From an uncultured Eubacteriales bacterium (lineage in GTDB: Bacteria > Bacillota > Clostridia > Oscillospirales > Acutalibacteraceae): DNA of 64,000 nt. This document shows, piece after piece, positions 51,820 through 59,523 of this stretch; within the stretch, counting starts at the first letter, position 1; each line of letters begins with the position of its first letter. Under the pieces are notes generated by a model that searched no databases, was not told the origin of the DNA, and saw only the letters and a list, made by a program, of their open reading frames with translations. The position numbers and the translations under genes were made by a program. Where the stretch lies: assembly GCA_934728355.1 (NCBI GenBank), contig CAKVEA010000004.1, positions 30,767 through 94,766 on the forward strand. Direction: 5' to 3'.

Positions 51820-52191
51820 ATGTTTGAAAATCCATTTAGTATGAATGCTCAGAAGCTTGCTTTTTTAGGTGATGCGGTTTATGAACTCATTATACGCGAA
51901 AAATTAGTTAAGGAATGTAATGAAAGTATTGGAGTTTTGCATAAATTGAAGGTATGCAAAGTTTGTTGTGAAGCTCAATCGGAAATGATAAAAAAAATAG
52001 AAAGTCTTCTAACAGAAGAAGAGCTTTCCATATATAAAAGAGGAAGAAATGTTCGAACAGGTAAAGTTCCAAAAAATTCAAGTCCTGGAATTTACCATCG
52101 TGCTACGGGTTTGGAAGCTTTATTCGGATATTTGTATTTAACTAATAATATGGAGAGAGCATACGAATTTATAAAAATAATGAATATTTAA
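51820..52191 (+). CDS. mrnC: Mini-ribonuclease III (MrnC)
   Basis: Mini-III is a dimeric RNase III-like enzyme lacking the double-stranded RNA-binding domain; it matures 23S rRNA. The 123-residue protein shows the signature LAFLGDAVYELIIRE with D18, and the second motif RATGLEALFGYLYL with the catalytic Glu. Length and composition are normal. It starts 30 bases after obg. Confidence 0.92.
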   Translation: MFENPFSMNAQKLAFLGDAVYELIIREKLVKECNESIGVLHKLKVCKVCCEAQSEMIKKIESLLTEEELSIYKRGRNVRTGKVPKNSSPGIYHRATGLEALFGYLYLTNNMERAYEFIKIMNI

Positions 52192-52244
52192 CAAAAAATA
52201 TTTGTTAAAAGCATTGATTTTATAATAGTATTTTTCAAATTTAA

Positions 52245-52273
52245 TTGATTTTTTGTAAAAAGTATGATACCAT
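52245..52273 (+). promoter_or_regulatory. Possible promoter for the small-peptide pair
   Basis: TTGATT at 52245-52250 and TACCAT at 52268-52273 are 17 bases apart with TG at 52265-52266. It is a non-consensus -10 helped by the extension. The gap before it (52187-52209) holds a 9-bp AT-rich inverted repeat overlapping the mrnC stop. Confidence 0.4.
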
Positions 52274-52325
52274 ATAGATATGGTTGGCAATTATAAATTT
52301 TACATGAAGGAGAGAAAATCATATT

Positions 52326-52451
52326 ATGGATATTATAACAGTAGCTTTTAACGTATGTAATTGCGCTTTGAAGTGTGATGGCTTTTTTAAAAGCATGAAA
52401 AAGTTTGTTGATATTATTTTGAAAAGAACAGGTCTAAAATCTGGTGAATAA
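52326..52451 (+). CDS. 41-residue cationic amphipathic peptide
   Basis: A small frame behind AAGGAGAG starts at ATG 52326 and ends at TAA 52451. The peptide has a hydrophobic Cys-containing first half (DIITVAFNVCNCALKCDG) and a basic amphipathic second half (FFKSMKKFVDIILKRTGLK). I know no family. It looks like a membrane-active small peptide, for example a leaderless bacteriocin or toxin-like peptide, but the evidence is composition only. It is followed after 32 bases by a second small gene. Confidence 0.5.
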   Translation: MDIITVAFNVCNCALKCDGFFKSMKKFVDIILKRTGLKSGE

Positions 52452-52483
52452 TTTAGTTTATTAAATGGAAAGGGAGATTATAA

Positions 52484-52678
52484 ATGACAGAAAAGATAAA
52501 AACAATATGCGGTCAAGTTTGGGGCGATTTTCTGGCATGCGCCGGAGCATTTGTAGGATTTTGCGGTGCAGCTCAAGCTATTATAGATGTTGTAAACTCA
52601 TTTAAACCTGGAACAATAAAGAATTTACCTACTAAAGCTGATGATAGGCCACCTGTAGCTGAAATACCCACAAAATAA
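52484..52678 (+). CDS. 64-residue small hydrophobic peptide
   Basis: A ribosome binding site AAAGGGAG precedes this 64-residue gene. A Gly/Ala/Cys-rich hydrophobic segment (about 15-37, FLACAGAFVGFCGAAQAI) could insert in a membrane, followed by a hydrophilic Pro-rich tail ending PPVAEIPTK. I recognise no family. It is in tandem with the 41-residue peptide and ends in a strong terminator, so the pair forms a small transcription unit. Confidence 0.6.
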   Translation: MTEKIKTICGQVWGDFLACAGAFVGFCGAAQAIIDVVNSFKPGTIKNLPTKADDRPPVAEIPTK

Positions 52679-52696
52679 TAACAGAAATATTTTAAG

Positions 52697-52740
52697 TAAC
52701 CTAGAAGCGACTGAGCTTTTGGGTTATTTTATTTATTTTA
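52697..52740 (+). terminator. Rho-independent terminator after the small-peptide pair
   Basis: A 12-bp stem (52697-52708 with 52715-52726, two G-U pairs) with a six-base loop is followed by TTTTATTTATTTTA. It overlaps the 3' end of the convergent ATPase gene. Confidence 0.85.
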
Positions 52741-53780
52741 CTGTAATTCATAGAAGAAGAATATATCTTTTCTATTTTGTCGTGAACTTTTCTTGCATTT
52801 GAAAGATTGGTAACAGATTCTTTCAAAAATTCTTTGCATATCTTGCTATTAAAATCTACTATATTTTTGTGTTTTAAATTAATAAATCTTTTTGTATATA
52901 TTTTTTCCTTTGTTGCTTTTATTCCATTTAAAAAATCAGAATTTAAAAATTGATTTTTAACTATAATTCCGATTTTGTCGCTAGGAATAAATAAGGCATC
53001 CAAACATTTTATCGGTGAAAAAGGGGAAATACAAGATATAATACTTTTATTTGCTTTTAATGCTTGTTTTTTTATGTAGTTGATTATATAGCTTCCAACA
53101 ACACTGTATTTATCATCAAGAACAATAATTTTTTCACACAACGAATTAATACTGTTTGAAAGGCAAATATATCCGTCAGGGGTTATAGAAGTTAAAAATC
53201 TGGTTTTTTCATAGCTTTTTTCACCAGAATTTTTGCGTATTATTTTCTTTGAAATTTTTCTACAAAATGTTTCTAATTTTTCATGATTTATATTTTCTTC
53301 TATAATGTGCTCAATGGAATTGAAAGCATACCCAAAAGCCGCCAAATACCTCTGAGACATTTTATGGAAGTTTTTGTTTTCTTTACATAAACATATAATT
53401 TCATCTTTTGAAGACTTAAGTAAATCAGAGTCCCAATAATCTCCTAAATTTATAATTTCATCACTTATTCCGGGATAAACAGGATCGAGAACATGTGGTG
53501 AAGTTCCGTCTACGAAGCATGTTTTTAATTCGCTTAAGATAACAGCATCAAGTGATTTTGGATCCGAGGAACAACGAATTAATTCATGATTTATTTTCTT
53601 TTTTTCAGCTTTTTTGGAAATTTTTTTCATTAAGGTGGATTTACCGGTTCCAGGTCCTCCTTTTAATATATTGCAGTACCAACCCGTTTCAGGAAAATAA
53701 AGTTTGTCAAAAATAGAGAAAAATCCACACGGTGTATTTGCACCTAAAAAAAATTCGGTTACACGGAAATTAGTTTTCAT
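52701..53780 (-). CDS. P-loop ATPase, PRK06851-like
   Basis: This 359-residue cytosolic protein resembles the PRK06851-type ATPases of Firmicutes, whose role is unknown. The first half has Walker A GGPGTGKST at 41-49, IRCSSDPKSLDAVIL, DGTSPHVLDPVYPG and NLGDYWD, all family-like. In typical members the second half repeats a P-loop domain; here the corresponding stretch (about 208-230, KIIVLDDKYSVVGSYIINYI) has no GKS/T, so the second nucleotide site appears lost. ATG at 53780 has a GGAG-type site upstream. It lies between two small-peptide genes on the other strand. Confidence 0.75.
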   Translation of the reverse strand: MKTNFRVTEFFLGANTPCGFFSIFDKLYFPETGWYCNILKGGPGTGKSTLMKKISKKAEKKKINHELIRCSSDPKSLDAVILSELKTCFVDGTSPHVLDPVYPGISDEIINLGDYWDSDLLKSSKDEIICLCKENKNFHKMSQRYLAAFGYAFNSIEHIIEENINHEKLETFCRKISKKIIRKNSGEKSYEKTRFLTSITPDGYICLSNSINSLCEKIIVLDDKYSVVGSYIINYIKKQALKANKSIISCISPFSPIKCLDALFIPSDKIGIIVKNQFLNSDFLNGIKATKEKIYTKRFINLKHKNIVDFNSKICKEFLKESVTNLSNARKVHDKIEKIYSSSMNYSKINKITQKLSRF

Positions 53781-53864
53781 ACAATAAATTCACTCCTTTT
53801 TAAATATATTATGAAAATTTTTTGGTCGGTGTTACGTATATAGAATTTAATATTTAAATTTAAT

Positions 53865-53893
53865 TTGACAAAGGTTAATCTTTGAGTTATAAT
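53865..53893 (+). promoter_or_regulatory. Consensus sigma-A promoter for the double-glycine peptide
   Basis: TTGACA at 53865-53870 and TATAAT at 53888-53893 are exactly 17 bases apart, a perfect consensus promoter. The leader is about 47 bases and ends in TAAGGAG. Confidence 0.85.
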
Positions 53894-53946
53894 TTAAAAG
53901 GTAGGAATTTTTTGAACTATCAATTTTAAATTAAGGAGTTTTTTTA

Positions 53947-54225
53947 ATGTTAGAAAATCTTAAAGAATTATCTTTTAATGAACTTGAAAAAATTTGTGGA
54001 GGTATGGACGTAGTTACTGAGCCGATTTATAGTTTAAAGTCAAAAGAAGTTAAAGTTCTTTCCAGCCTTGGATATAAATTGAGCAAAACAAGCAATAAGG
54101 GTAATTCAAATTACCGTATTAAAGATAAACATGGAAATATTGCTAATCCAAGTGAACTTAAAATAATTTGTAATGCTATTGACAAACTTGAACGTGAAGG
54201 GGTAACAATAACTTTCAAATTTTAA
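53947..54225 (+). CDS. Peptide with double-glycine secretion leader
   Basis: The first 19 residues of this 92-residue protein match the double-glycine leader consensus LSxxELxxIxGG (from L8 to G18-G19). Such leaders are cleaved and exported by ABC transporters with a C39 peptidase domain. The predicted mature part of 73 residues (from M20) is basic, with YSLKSKEVKVLSSLGYKL, YRIKDKHGNIANPSELK and a final ITFKF strand. No modifying enzyme or C39 transporter is encoded nearby. It has its own consensus promoter and terminator, so it is likely well expressed. It could be a bacteriocin, signal or host-directed peptide. Confidence 0.75.
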   Translation: MLENLKELSFNELEKICGGMDVVTEPIYSLKSKEVKVLSSLGYKLSKTSNKGNSNYRIKDKHGNIANPSELKIICNAIDKLEREGVTITFKF

Positions 54226-54238
54226 TATAAGTTTTTTA

Positions 54239-54277
54239 GGCTTCTGAACTACTATTAGTTCGGAAGCTATTTTTTAT
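54239..54277 (+). terminator. Rho-independent terminator after the double-glycine peptide
   Basis: A 12-bp stem (54240-54251 with 54256-54267, one G-U pair) with loop CTAT is followed by TATTTTTTATTT. It touches the 3' end of the convergent ylbJ. Confidence 0.9.
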
Positions 54278-55364
54278 TTAAAAATATTTTATTTTGTTCC
54301 ACTATAAAATAAATGCAAAGTATAAGTAAAAAAGAGCTTCCGAGAATTGTGGAAGAAATAGAGGGAGAACCTACATTTTTACTTGAAAAAAATACTTGTG
54401 TTTCACATTTAAAAAACTTTAAAAACATATATGAAGCTAGATATAGCAATGTTGCATTTAATATTCTGAATAATTGGAATTTTTTATAATTAAATTTTTC
54501 TCCACTAAGTATTGATGAAATTTGCAAATGCGTGCAGATTCCCGAGTAAGCAAGACAAAAACATATTAACGGTAAAGAAGCATGAATTTTTTCAGCTTGC
54601 ATACACCCGGAAGTTATTTCCAAACATGAAATAATTAAAATATAAAACTCATTTTTAACAGTTAAAAATTTTTCAAGTACTGAAATAACTACATTAAAAA
54701 CTAAAATCAAGCTGCACATATTTATTATTGAGATAGATGTTTCTGAGGTCGATTTTATAATAGATTCCGATAGTGTTTTATTTTTTCCTTTATTTTCATT
54801 TTTTGAATAATAAGGAATTTTTTTAATTCTTGATATTATTCCTAGAATTATTCCTAAAAAAATAGAAATACAAACCTGAATTATAAATACTGTAATTCCT
54901 AAAAAATTATTTTTTAAAATTGTTCTTCCGACTATATCTATGAAAAAAGCAGGTCCTGCATTTACAGAAAAACTAAGCATACGATTTAATTGTTCGGAAT
55001 TTATTTCTTTGTTTTCAATGAGTGTTTTTGCTCCTGTTGCACCTATTGGGTAGCCGCCTATTAAACTTAAGAATATTGCCGGAGCACAAGCTCCCGGAAG
55101 ATAAAAAATAAATTTTGTTATCTTATTGAGTGGTTTTTTCAAAAAGCTAAGCATTTCAGATGCAATAACAAATCTGGAAAGAAACATAAAAGGAAAAAGT
55201 GAAGGAATTAAAATTTCAAGGCAATACTTAGAAGAGAGTATAATTCCTTTTGAAATGTAGCTTGAATTTAAAATTATTTCTGCCATTAAAGCAAAAACTA
55301 AAATACATATTAGACCGTTTTTTATATACAACTTAAAATTTTTTTTATAGGATATAATTTCCAT
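54267..55364 (-). CDS. ylbJ: Sporulation integral membrane protein YlbJ
   Basis: YlbJ is a polytopic mother-cell membrane protein required for normal spore formation in B. subtilis. The protein (365 residues from ATG 55364) has about eight membrane helices. It shows the nucleoside-transporter-gate-like pattern LIPSLFPFMFLSRFV, then ACAPAIFLSLIGGYPIGATG with GAKTLIENKEI and VNAGPAFFIDIVG. The start is set by GGGAGGATTTTACCTA before the ATG; the frame is open 12 codons further. It is divergent from yqfC-yqfD, another sporulation unit. Confidence 0.87.
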   Translation of the reverse strand: MEIISYKKNFKLYIKNGLICILVFALMAEIILNSSYISKGIILSSKYCLEILIPSLFPFMFLSRFVIASEMLSFLKKPLNKITKFIFYLPGACAPAIFLSLIGGYPIGATGAKTLIENKEINSEQLNRMLSFSVNAGPAFFIDIVGRTILKNNFLGITVFIIQVCISIFLGIILGIISRIKKIPYYSKNENKGKNKTLSESIIKSTSETSISIINMCSLILVFNVVISVLEKFLTVKNEFYILIISCLEITSGCMQAEKIHASLPLICFCLAYSGICTHLQISSILSGEKFNYKKFQLFRILNATLLYLASYMFLKFFKCETQVFFSSKNVGSPSISSTILGSSFLLILCIYFIVEQNKIFLNKK

Positions 55365-55427
55365 TAGGTAAAATCCTCCCAGCTTTCTATATATATGCAA
55401 TCATATGTGATTTTTATTTTAGTTTAA

Positions 55428-55458
55428 GCATATTATTTAAAAATTGAGTACATATGAG
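55428..55458 (+). promoter_or_regulatory. Possible sigma-E type promoter for yqfC-yqfD
   Basis: GCATATT at 55428-55434 and CATATGAG at 55451-55458, 16 bases apart, resemble the sporulation sigma-E pattern (about KMATATT and CATAYAHT, from memory) with two mismatches in the -10. In B. subtilis yqfC-yqfD is under sigma-E. No good sigma-A promoter is seen in this gap. Confidence 0.35.
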
Positions 55459-55478
55459 GTAGGGGAGAAGGTGAATCC

Positions 55479-55769
55479 TTGTCAGATAAAAAAGTTTTAA
55501 ATAAGAAGTATAAATTTTTAAATTTTGAAAATTTTAAAAATTCATCCATGGGCATTATGCTTGATCCTGTAAATATAGAAATACGAGGAAATCGTGAAGC
55601 AATTATAGAAGGGTGCAAAAATATTGCTCAGTATGATGAAAATATGATTAAAATAAATATGAAAAAAATGAGTATTTCGTTTTTTGGAAGAGATTTAGAA
55701 ATAAAATGTTTGAATTCGGATTCGCTTGTTATAAAAGGATTTATTACTTCAATTGAATTTATAACTTAA
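55479..55769 (+). CDS. yqfC: Sporulation protein YqfC
   Basis: This 96-residue protein matches the YqfC family: GIMLDPVNIEIRGNREAIIE, GCKNIAQYDENMIKINMKKM and IKGFITSIEF. YqfC is a small sigma-E-dependent protein of unknown mechanism, encoded just before yqfD, as here. TTG start behind GGGGAGAAGGTG. The gap to yqfD is 33 bases. Confidence 0.88.
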   Translation: MSDKKVLNKKYKFLNFENFKNSSMGIMLDPVNIEIRGNREAIIEGCKNIAQYDENMIKINMKKMSISFFGRDLEIKCLNSDSLVIKGFITSIEFIT

Positions 55770-55802
55770 TAGAATTTTTTAAAATCTGGAGGTGAAAGTT
55801 TT

Positions 55803-56972
55803 TTGATACTCGATGCTTTTAGGTGGATATGTGGATATATTTCCTTTAAGGTTACAGGTGGATTTCCAGAGAAATTTTTGAATAATATAGTAAAAAAAGA
55901 AATAAATTTATGGGATTTAAAAAAAATTAACGGCAGCTTATACGCAAAAATTTTATCTCCTGAATATAAATTTATTAATTCTGAGGCAGATAAATCCGGT
56001 TCGAAAGTGGAGATTATAAAAAAATTCGGTTGGCCGGTTTTTTTATTCAAATATAAAAAAAGATTGGGAATATTAGTTGGAATTTTTACATTCATTTTTA
56101 TTATTCACCTTTTTTCTCTTCGTGTGTGGAACATAAATGTAAGCGGTAATGAAAATATTTCTTCTTCGGAAATAATCTCAGTTATGAAGGATTTAGGAGT
56201 TTCAACCGGTACAAAAAAATCCAAAATAAACTCTTCTATTATTAAACAACTTGTTATGTCTAAAATAAATGATATATCTTGGATATCTATAAACATAAAA
56301 GGAAGTTGTCTTAATGTGTGCATAAAAGAAAAAATAAAGTCTCCCGAAATTGTAAAAGAAGGAGAAGCTTGTAATATAGTTGCGAAGTCGGAAGGTCAGA
56401 TAGATCATTTAGAAGTTTATAAAGGTAATCCAAGTGTAAATGAAGGAGATGCGGTAATTAAAGGACAAATACTTATAAGTGGTATATCAAATGATTCTTC
56501 TGGAGGAACTTCTCTTATAGAAGCTGATGGTAAAGTTTTTGCAAAAACCAAAAGAATAGTGACCGAAAAAGTTAAACTTAGCCAACTTAATGCAATTGAC
56601 AGCGGAAAAATAACAAAAAAATACAAAATAAAAGCTTGTGATAAAGATTTTGATATAACACCTTGGAGAAAAATTGACGAAACATGTAGAATTGAAGAAT
56701 ATAACCAAAAATTAAACATTTTTGGCATAGAATTTCCTATTATATTTCATACGGATATATGTTATTATCAAGAATGCGAAGAAAAAACACTATCTTTAGA
56801 ACAGGCTAAAGAGTTTTTGGATTCAATTATAAGTGAAAAAGAAAAAAATGAATTTTCAGATATGAAAATAATTTCTAAAAATGTAGATAATTATGAGGAA
56901 GGTAATGAATACTTTTCAAGAGTAACTTATACTTGCATAGAAAACATAGCTAAAAAACAAAAAATATCCTGA
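55803..56972 (+). CDS. yqfD: Sporulation protein YqfD
   Basis: YqfD is a mother-cell membrane protein made during sporulation. The 389-residue protein has a cytoplasmic N-terminal domain (ILDAFRWICGYISFKVTGGF), one membrane helix at about 85-104 (LGILVGIFTFIFIIHLFSLR), then a long outside domain with FtsQ/POTRA-like start (VWNINVSGNENISSSEIISV). TTG start behind GGAGGTGA. It is cotranscribed with yqfC. Confidence 0.9.
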   Translation: MILDAFRWICGYISFKVTGGFPEKFLNNIVKKEINLWDLKKINGSLYAKILSPEYKFINSEADKSGSKVEIIKKFGWPVFLFKYKKRLGILVGIFTFIFIIHLFSLRVWNINVSGNENISSSEIISVMKDLGVSTGTKKSKINSSIIKQLVMSKINDISWISINIKGSCLNVCIKEKIKSPEIVKEGEACNIVAKSEGQIDHLEVYKGNPSVNEGDAVIKGQILISGISNDSSGGTSLIEADGKVFAKTKRIVTEKVKLSQLNAIDSGKITKKYKIKACDKDFDITPWRKIDETCRIEEYNQKLNIFGIEFPIIFHTDICYYQECEEKTLSLEQAKEFLDSIISEKEKNEFSDMKIISKNVDNYEEGNEYFSRVTYTCIENIAKKQKIS

Positions 56973-57057
56973 AGAATATTATAGTGTATATCATTTTATT
57001 TGTAGTAATGATACATAAAAGTTAAAATTATTGGATTTTTTTTTAAGTATAAAATAT

Positions 57058-57086
57058 TTGACAGTTAATAAAAAATATTTTATAAT
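57058..57086 (+). promoter_or_regulatory. Consensus sigma-A promoter for the ybeY-era operon
   Basis: TTGACA at 57058-57063 and TATAAT at 57081-57086 are exactly 17 bases apart. The start near 57093 leaves an unusually long leader of about 175 bases before ybeY, in which I recognise no gene or known riboswitch. Confidence 0.85.
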
Positions 57087-57270
57087 TAATATATACGCAA
57101 TGAATTTAAAAATTTCTTTTAAAAGCTGCTGAATTTGATTTATATGTATAAAAATGGTAATTTTTGGGATGCGTTTTGTAGCTTTATAAATAAATTTATT
57201 TGTTGCAGTCATATTTTTTATCTTTATAGTTTATGATTAATTAAATCTCATCAGGAGGATGGAATATTTC

Positions 57271-57780
57271 ATGGTAGATAAAATAAAAGTCATAATAGTT
57301 AACAGACAAAAAGAAGTTAAAATCCCGAAGGGTATACGTATGCTTGTAAGAAGATGCTGTAACTCGGTACTTAGATGTGAAAAGTTTAAAGGTTCAGCAG
57401 AAGTCAGTATTACATTTGTTGACAATCTTTACATACAAAGCTTGAATAAACAATACAGGAATATAGATGCTCCTACAGATGTTTTGTCTTTTTCTATGGC
57501 TAAAGAAGATGGAACCTATGATATTAACCCGGCAAACGGAGCTCAAATTCTTGGAGATGTGGTTATTTCCATGGAAAAAGTTGTTGAACAAAGTGAGAGA
57601 TATGGACATTCGATGGGAAGAGAGTTGGCATATTTAGTTGCTCACGGTATGTTCCACATTCTTGGTTACGATCATGTAGACGGTGGACTTCAGAAAAGAA
57701 AAATGCGTGAAAAAGAAGAGGTTGTTATTGCAAGCCTTGGATACCAAAATGCAGTTTCGTATATCAGTAATGATGACTAA
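57271..57780 (+). CDS. ybeY: Endoribonuclease YbeY (16S rRNA 3' maturation)
   Basis: YbeY is a metal-dependent RNase involved in 16S rRNA maturation and ribosome quality control. From ATG 57271 the protein has 169 residues and the zinc motif HGMFHILGYDH with H125, H129 and H135; NIDAPTDVLSFSM and ILGDVVIS are also typical. AGGAGG at 57253-57258 touches an earlier ATG at 57259, so 57271 is the likelier start. The 3' end overlaps the dgkA start. Confidence 0.94.
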   Translation: MVDKIKVIIVNRQKEVKIPKGIRMLVRRCCNSVLRCEKFKGSAEVSITFVDNLYIQSLNKQYRNIDAPTDVLSFSMAKEDGTYDINPANGAQILGDVVISMEKVVEQSERYGHSMGRELAYLVAHGMFHILGYDHVDGGLQKRKMREKEEVVIASLGYQNAVSYISNDD

Positions 57781-58318
57781 AATTTTTAGCTTGGTAAAAT
57801 CTGTTAAATTTGCACTCAAAGGTATAATATACGCCATAAAAAATGAAAGAAATATGCGAATTCACACGGTTGCCGCGGTTTTTGTATTGTTTCTTTCTGC
57901 GGTTTGTGGTATGAATCTAACAGAATATGCAATTTTGATTTTAACTATTGGACTGGTTATAATTTGTGAAATGTTCAATACAGTGATTGAAAGTTTCATA
58001 GATTTGTGTGCTAAAGAGTATAATTCTATTGCTAAAATTGCAAAAGATATGTCAGCAGGTGCGGTTATGGTGAGTTCAATGGCAGCTGTTATTGTTGGAT
58101 TTATTTTTTTTGGTAAAAAAGAAGCCTACACTAAATTGTGGGCGATTTTTTGTTCTAATTCTTTTGTATTTATTTTTGCATTTATTTTATTTTTTTCTTT
58201 TAGCTATATTTATATTTTTTTAGGTCCTACTGAGATAAAAAATAAGATTAAAAGTGTAGCTCATACTTTAAAAAAATTAATAAACAATAGTAAGGATGGT
58301 AATATAAATGAAAATTGA
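57770..58318 (+). CDS. dgkA: Undecaprenol/diacylglycerol kinase (DgkA family) with C-terminal extension
   Basis: This small membrane kinase phosphorylates undecaprenol (in Gram-positives) or diacylglycerol. The core shows NERNMRIHTVAAVF, then EMFNTVIESFIDLC and KIAKDMSAGAVMVSSMAAV, the family active-site pattern, with three membrane helices. From ATG 57770 it has 182 residues, about 55 more than usual; the extra part adds a fourth helix (FVFIFAFILFFSFSYIYIFL) and a basic tail. The start overlaps the ybeY stop, suggesting coupled translation. The frame is open further into ybeY without supporting similarity. The order ybeY-dgkA-era is conserved. Confidence 0.88.
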   Translation: MMTKIFSLVKSVKFALKGIIYAIKNERNMRIHTVAAVFVLFLSAVCGMNLTEYAILILTIGLVIICEMFNTVIESFIDLCAKEYNSIAKIAKDMSAGAVMVSSMAAVIVGFIFFGKKEAYTKLWAIFCSNSFVFIFAFILFFSFSYIYIFLGPTEIKNKIKSVAHTLKKLINNSKDGNINEN

Positions 58319-59195
58319 AACTAAATCTCTTTTTGTTTCTATCCTGGGTAAACCTAATGTTGGTAAATCTTCAATAATGAACATGCTTATTAATTCTAAA
58401 GTTTCGATTGTTTCTCCGAAACCTCAAACAACCAGAAATACAATAAAAGGAATTCTTACTGACGGAGATACTCAAATTGTTTTCATAGATACTCCAGGAA
58501 TTCATAAACCTTTTAATCGTTTGAGTGAATGTATGATTTCCGATATTGACAATTCTTTTTCCGGTAGTGAACTTTGTTTGCATGTTATAGAAGCTGGTGA
58601 TAAGAAAATAGATACAGAAACTATAAAAAAACTTAATAACCATAAATTAAATGCTGTGCTTGCAATAAATAAAATAGATTTAGTAAAAGAGAAAAGTCAG
58701 ATTATTATTCAAATGGAAGAATATATGAAACTTTTCCCTTATAAAGCTATTGTTCCTGTTTCAGCTGTGACTTCAGAAGGTAAATCGGATTTATTGAGAG
58801 AGCTGTGTCGTATGGCTGTGCCTTCGGTTTTTTTCTTTCCTCAAGACGATATAACAGATCAAACTGAGCGTACACTTGCCGCTGAAATCGTTAGAGAAAA
58901 ACTTCTCTATTGTTTAGAAAAAGAACTCCCGCATGGTACGGCAGTTCAAGTAGAAAAATTTAAAAAAGTCAATGAAGATACTATAAATATTCATGCAGTA
59001 ATCTATTGTGAACGTAAGAGTCATAAAGCCATCATAGTTGGAAAAGGCGGTCAAATGATTAAAAAAATAGGAATTGCTGCTAGAAAATCAATCGGTGAAA
59101 TTTTCGGGTGTAATGTAAATTTGAATCTTTTTGTTAAAATTAAAGAAAATTGGAGAAATAGTCCTTCGGTGCTCCATGAATTAGGTTACATGTAA
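58308..59195 (+). CDS. era: GTPase Era
   Basis: Era is an essential GTPase that binds the 3' end of 16S rRNA during 30S assembly. The 295-residue protein has G1 GKPNVGKSS at 14-22, SIVSPKPQTTRNTI (switch I), DTPGIHKP (G3), NKIDLV (G4), and a C-terminal KH domain with IVGKGGQMIKKIGIAAR. It overlaps dgkA by 11 bases. Length is normal. Confidence 0.96.
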   Translation: MKIETKSLFVSILGKPNVGKSSIMNMLINSKVSIVSPKPQTTRNTIKGILTDGDTQIVFIDTPGIHKPFNRLSECMISDIDNSFSGSELCLHVIEAGDKKIDTETIKKLNNHKLNAVLAINKIDLVKEKSQIIIQMEEYMKLFPYKAIVPVSAVTSEGKSDLLRELCRMAVPSVFFFPQDDITDQTERTLAAEIVREKLLYCLEKELPHGTAVQVEKFKKVNEDTINIHAVIYCERKSHKAIIVGKGGQMIKKIGIAARKSIGEIFGCNVNLNLFVKIKENWRNSPSVLHELGYM

Positions 59196-59331
59196 ATTGG
59201 TAAATATGCATAAAAATGAATAATTAATTTAAAAAATATAGAATTATACTATATTTTTTTCTTGATATGTTGTATAATCATCCCATTAGTTAATTTTTTA
59301 TTTTAAAAATTTAAAAATGGGAGGTTTTGTT

Positions 59332-59523
59332 ATGGATTCTATGTCAGCTTGGAAAAAATTTGAATCTACCGGAAATATTAAATATTACCTTGATTATCGC
59401 CTTCAAGAAAGTATGCAAAACGGTTTAATGCCGTATTCGGAATTTTATGACTCTAACAGTAATGCATCAGGAGTAAATAAGAATGAATTTGAAAGTAACA
59501 GGGATAATTATAAAAGAAAGTGA
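59332..59523 (+). CDS. yqzL: YqzL-like small protein
   Basis: This 63-residue protein begins MDSMSAWKKFESTGNIKYYL, which resembles the short YqzL proteins encoded between era and recO in Firmicutes (a W-x-x-F-x-x-TGN-I-x-x-YL pattern). The C-terminal half is Asn/Ser-rich. ATG at 59332 follows GGGAGG at 59319-59324. Its 3' end overlaps recO by 41 bases. Function unknown. Confidence 0.75.
   Translation: MDSMSAWKKFESTGNIKYYLDYRLQESMQNGLMPYSEFYDSNSNASGVNKNEFESNRDNYKRK

Noticed and set aside
52187..52209. 9-bp inverted repeat as the mrnC terminator
   Set aside because: The stem is almost all A-T (TTTAACAAA/TTTGTTAAA) and no T-run follows, so termination here is not convincing.
59262..59278. TTGATA and TATAAT upstream of yqzL
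   Set aside because: Only five bases separate the hexamers, so this is not a standard promoter.
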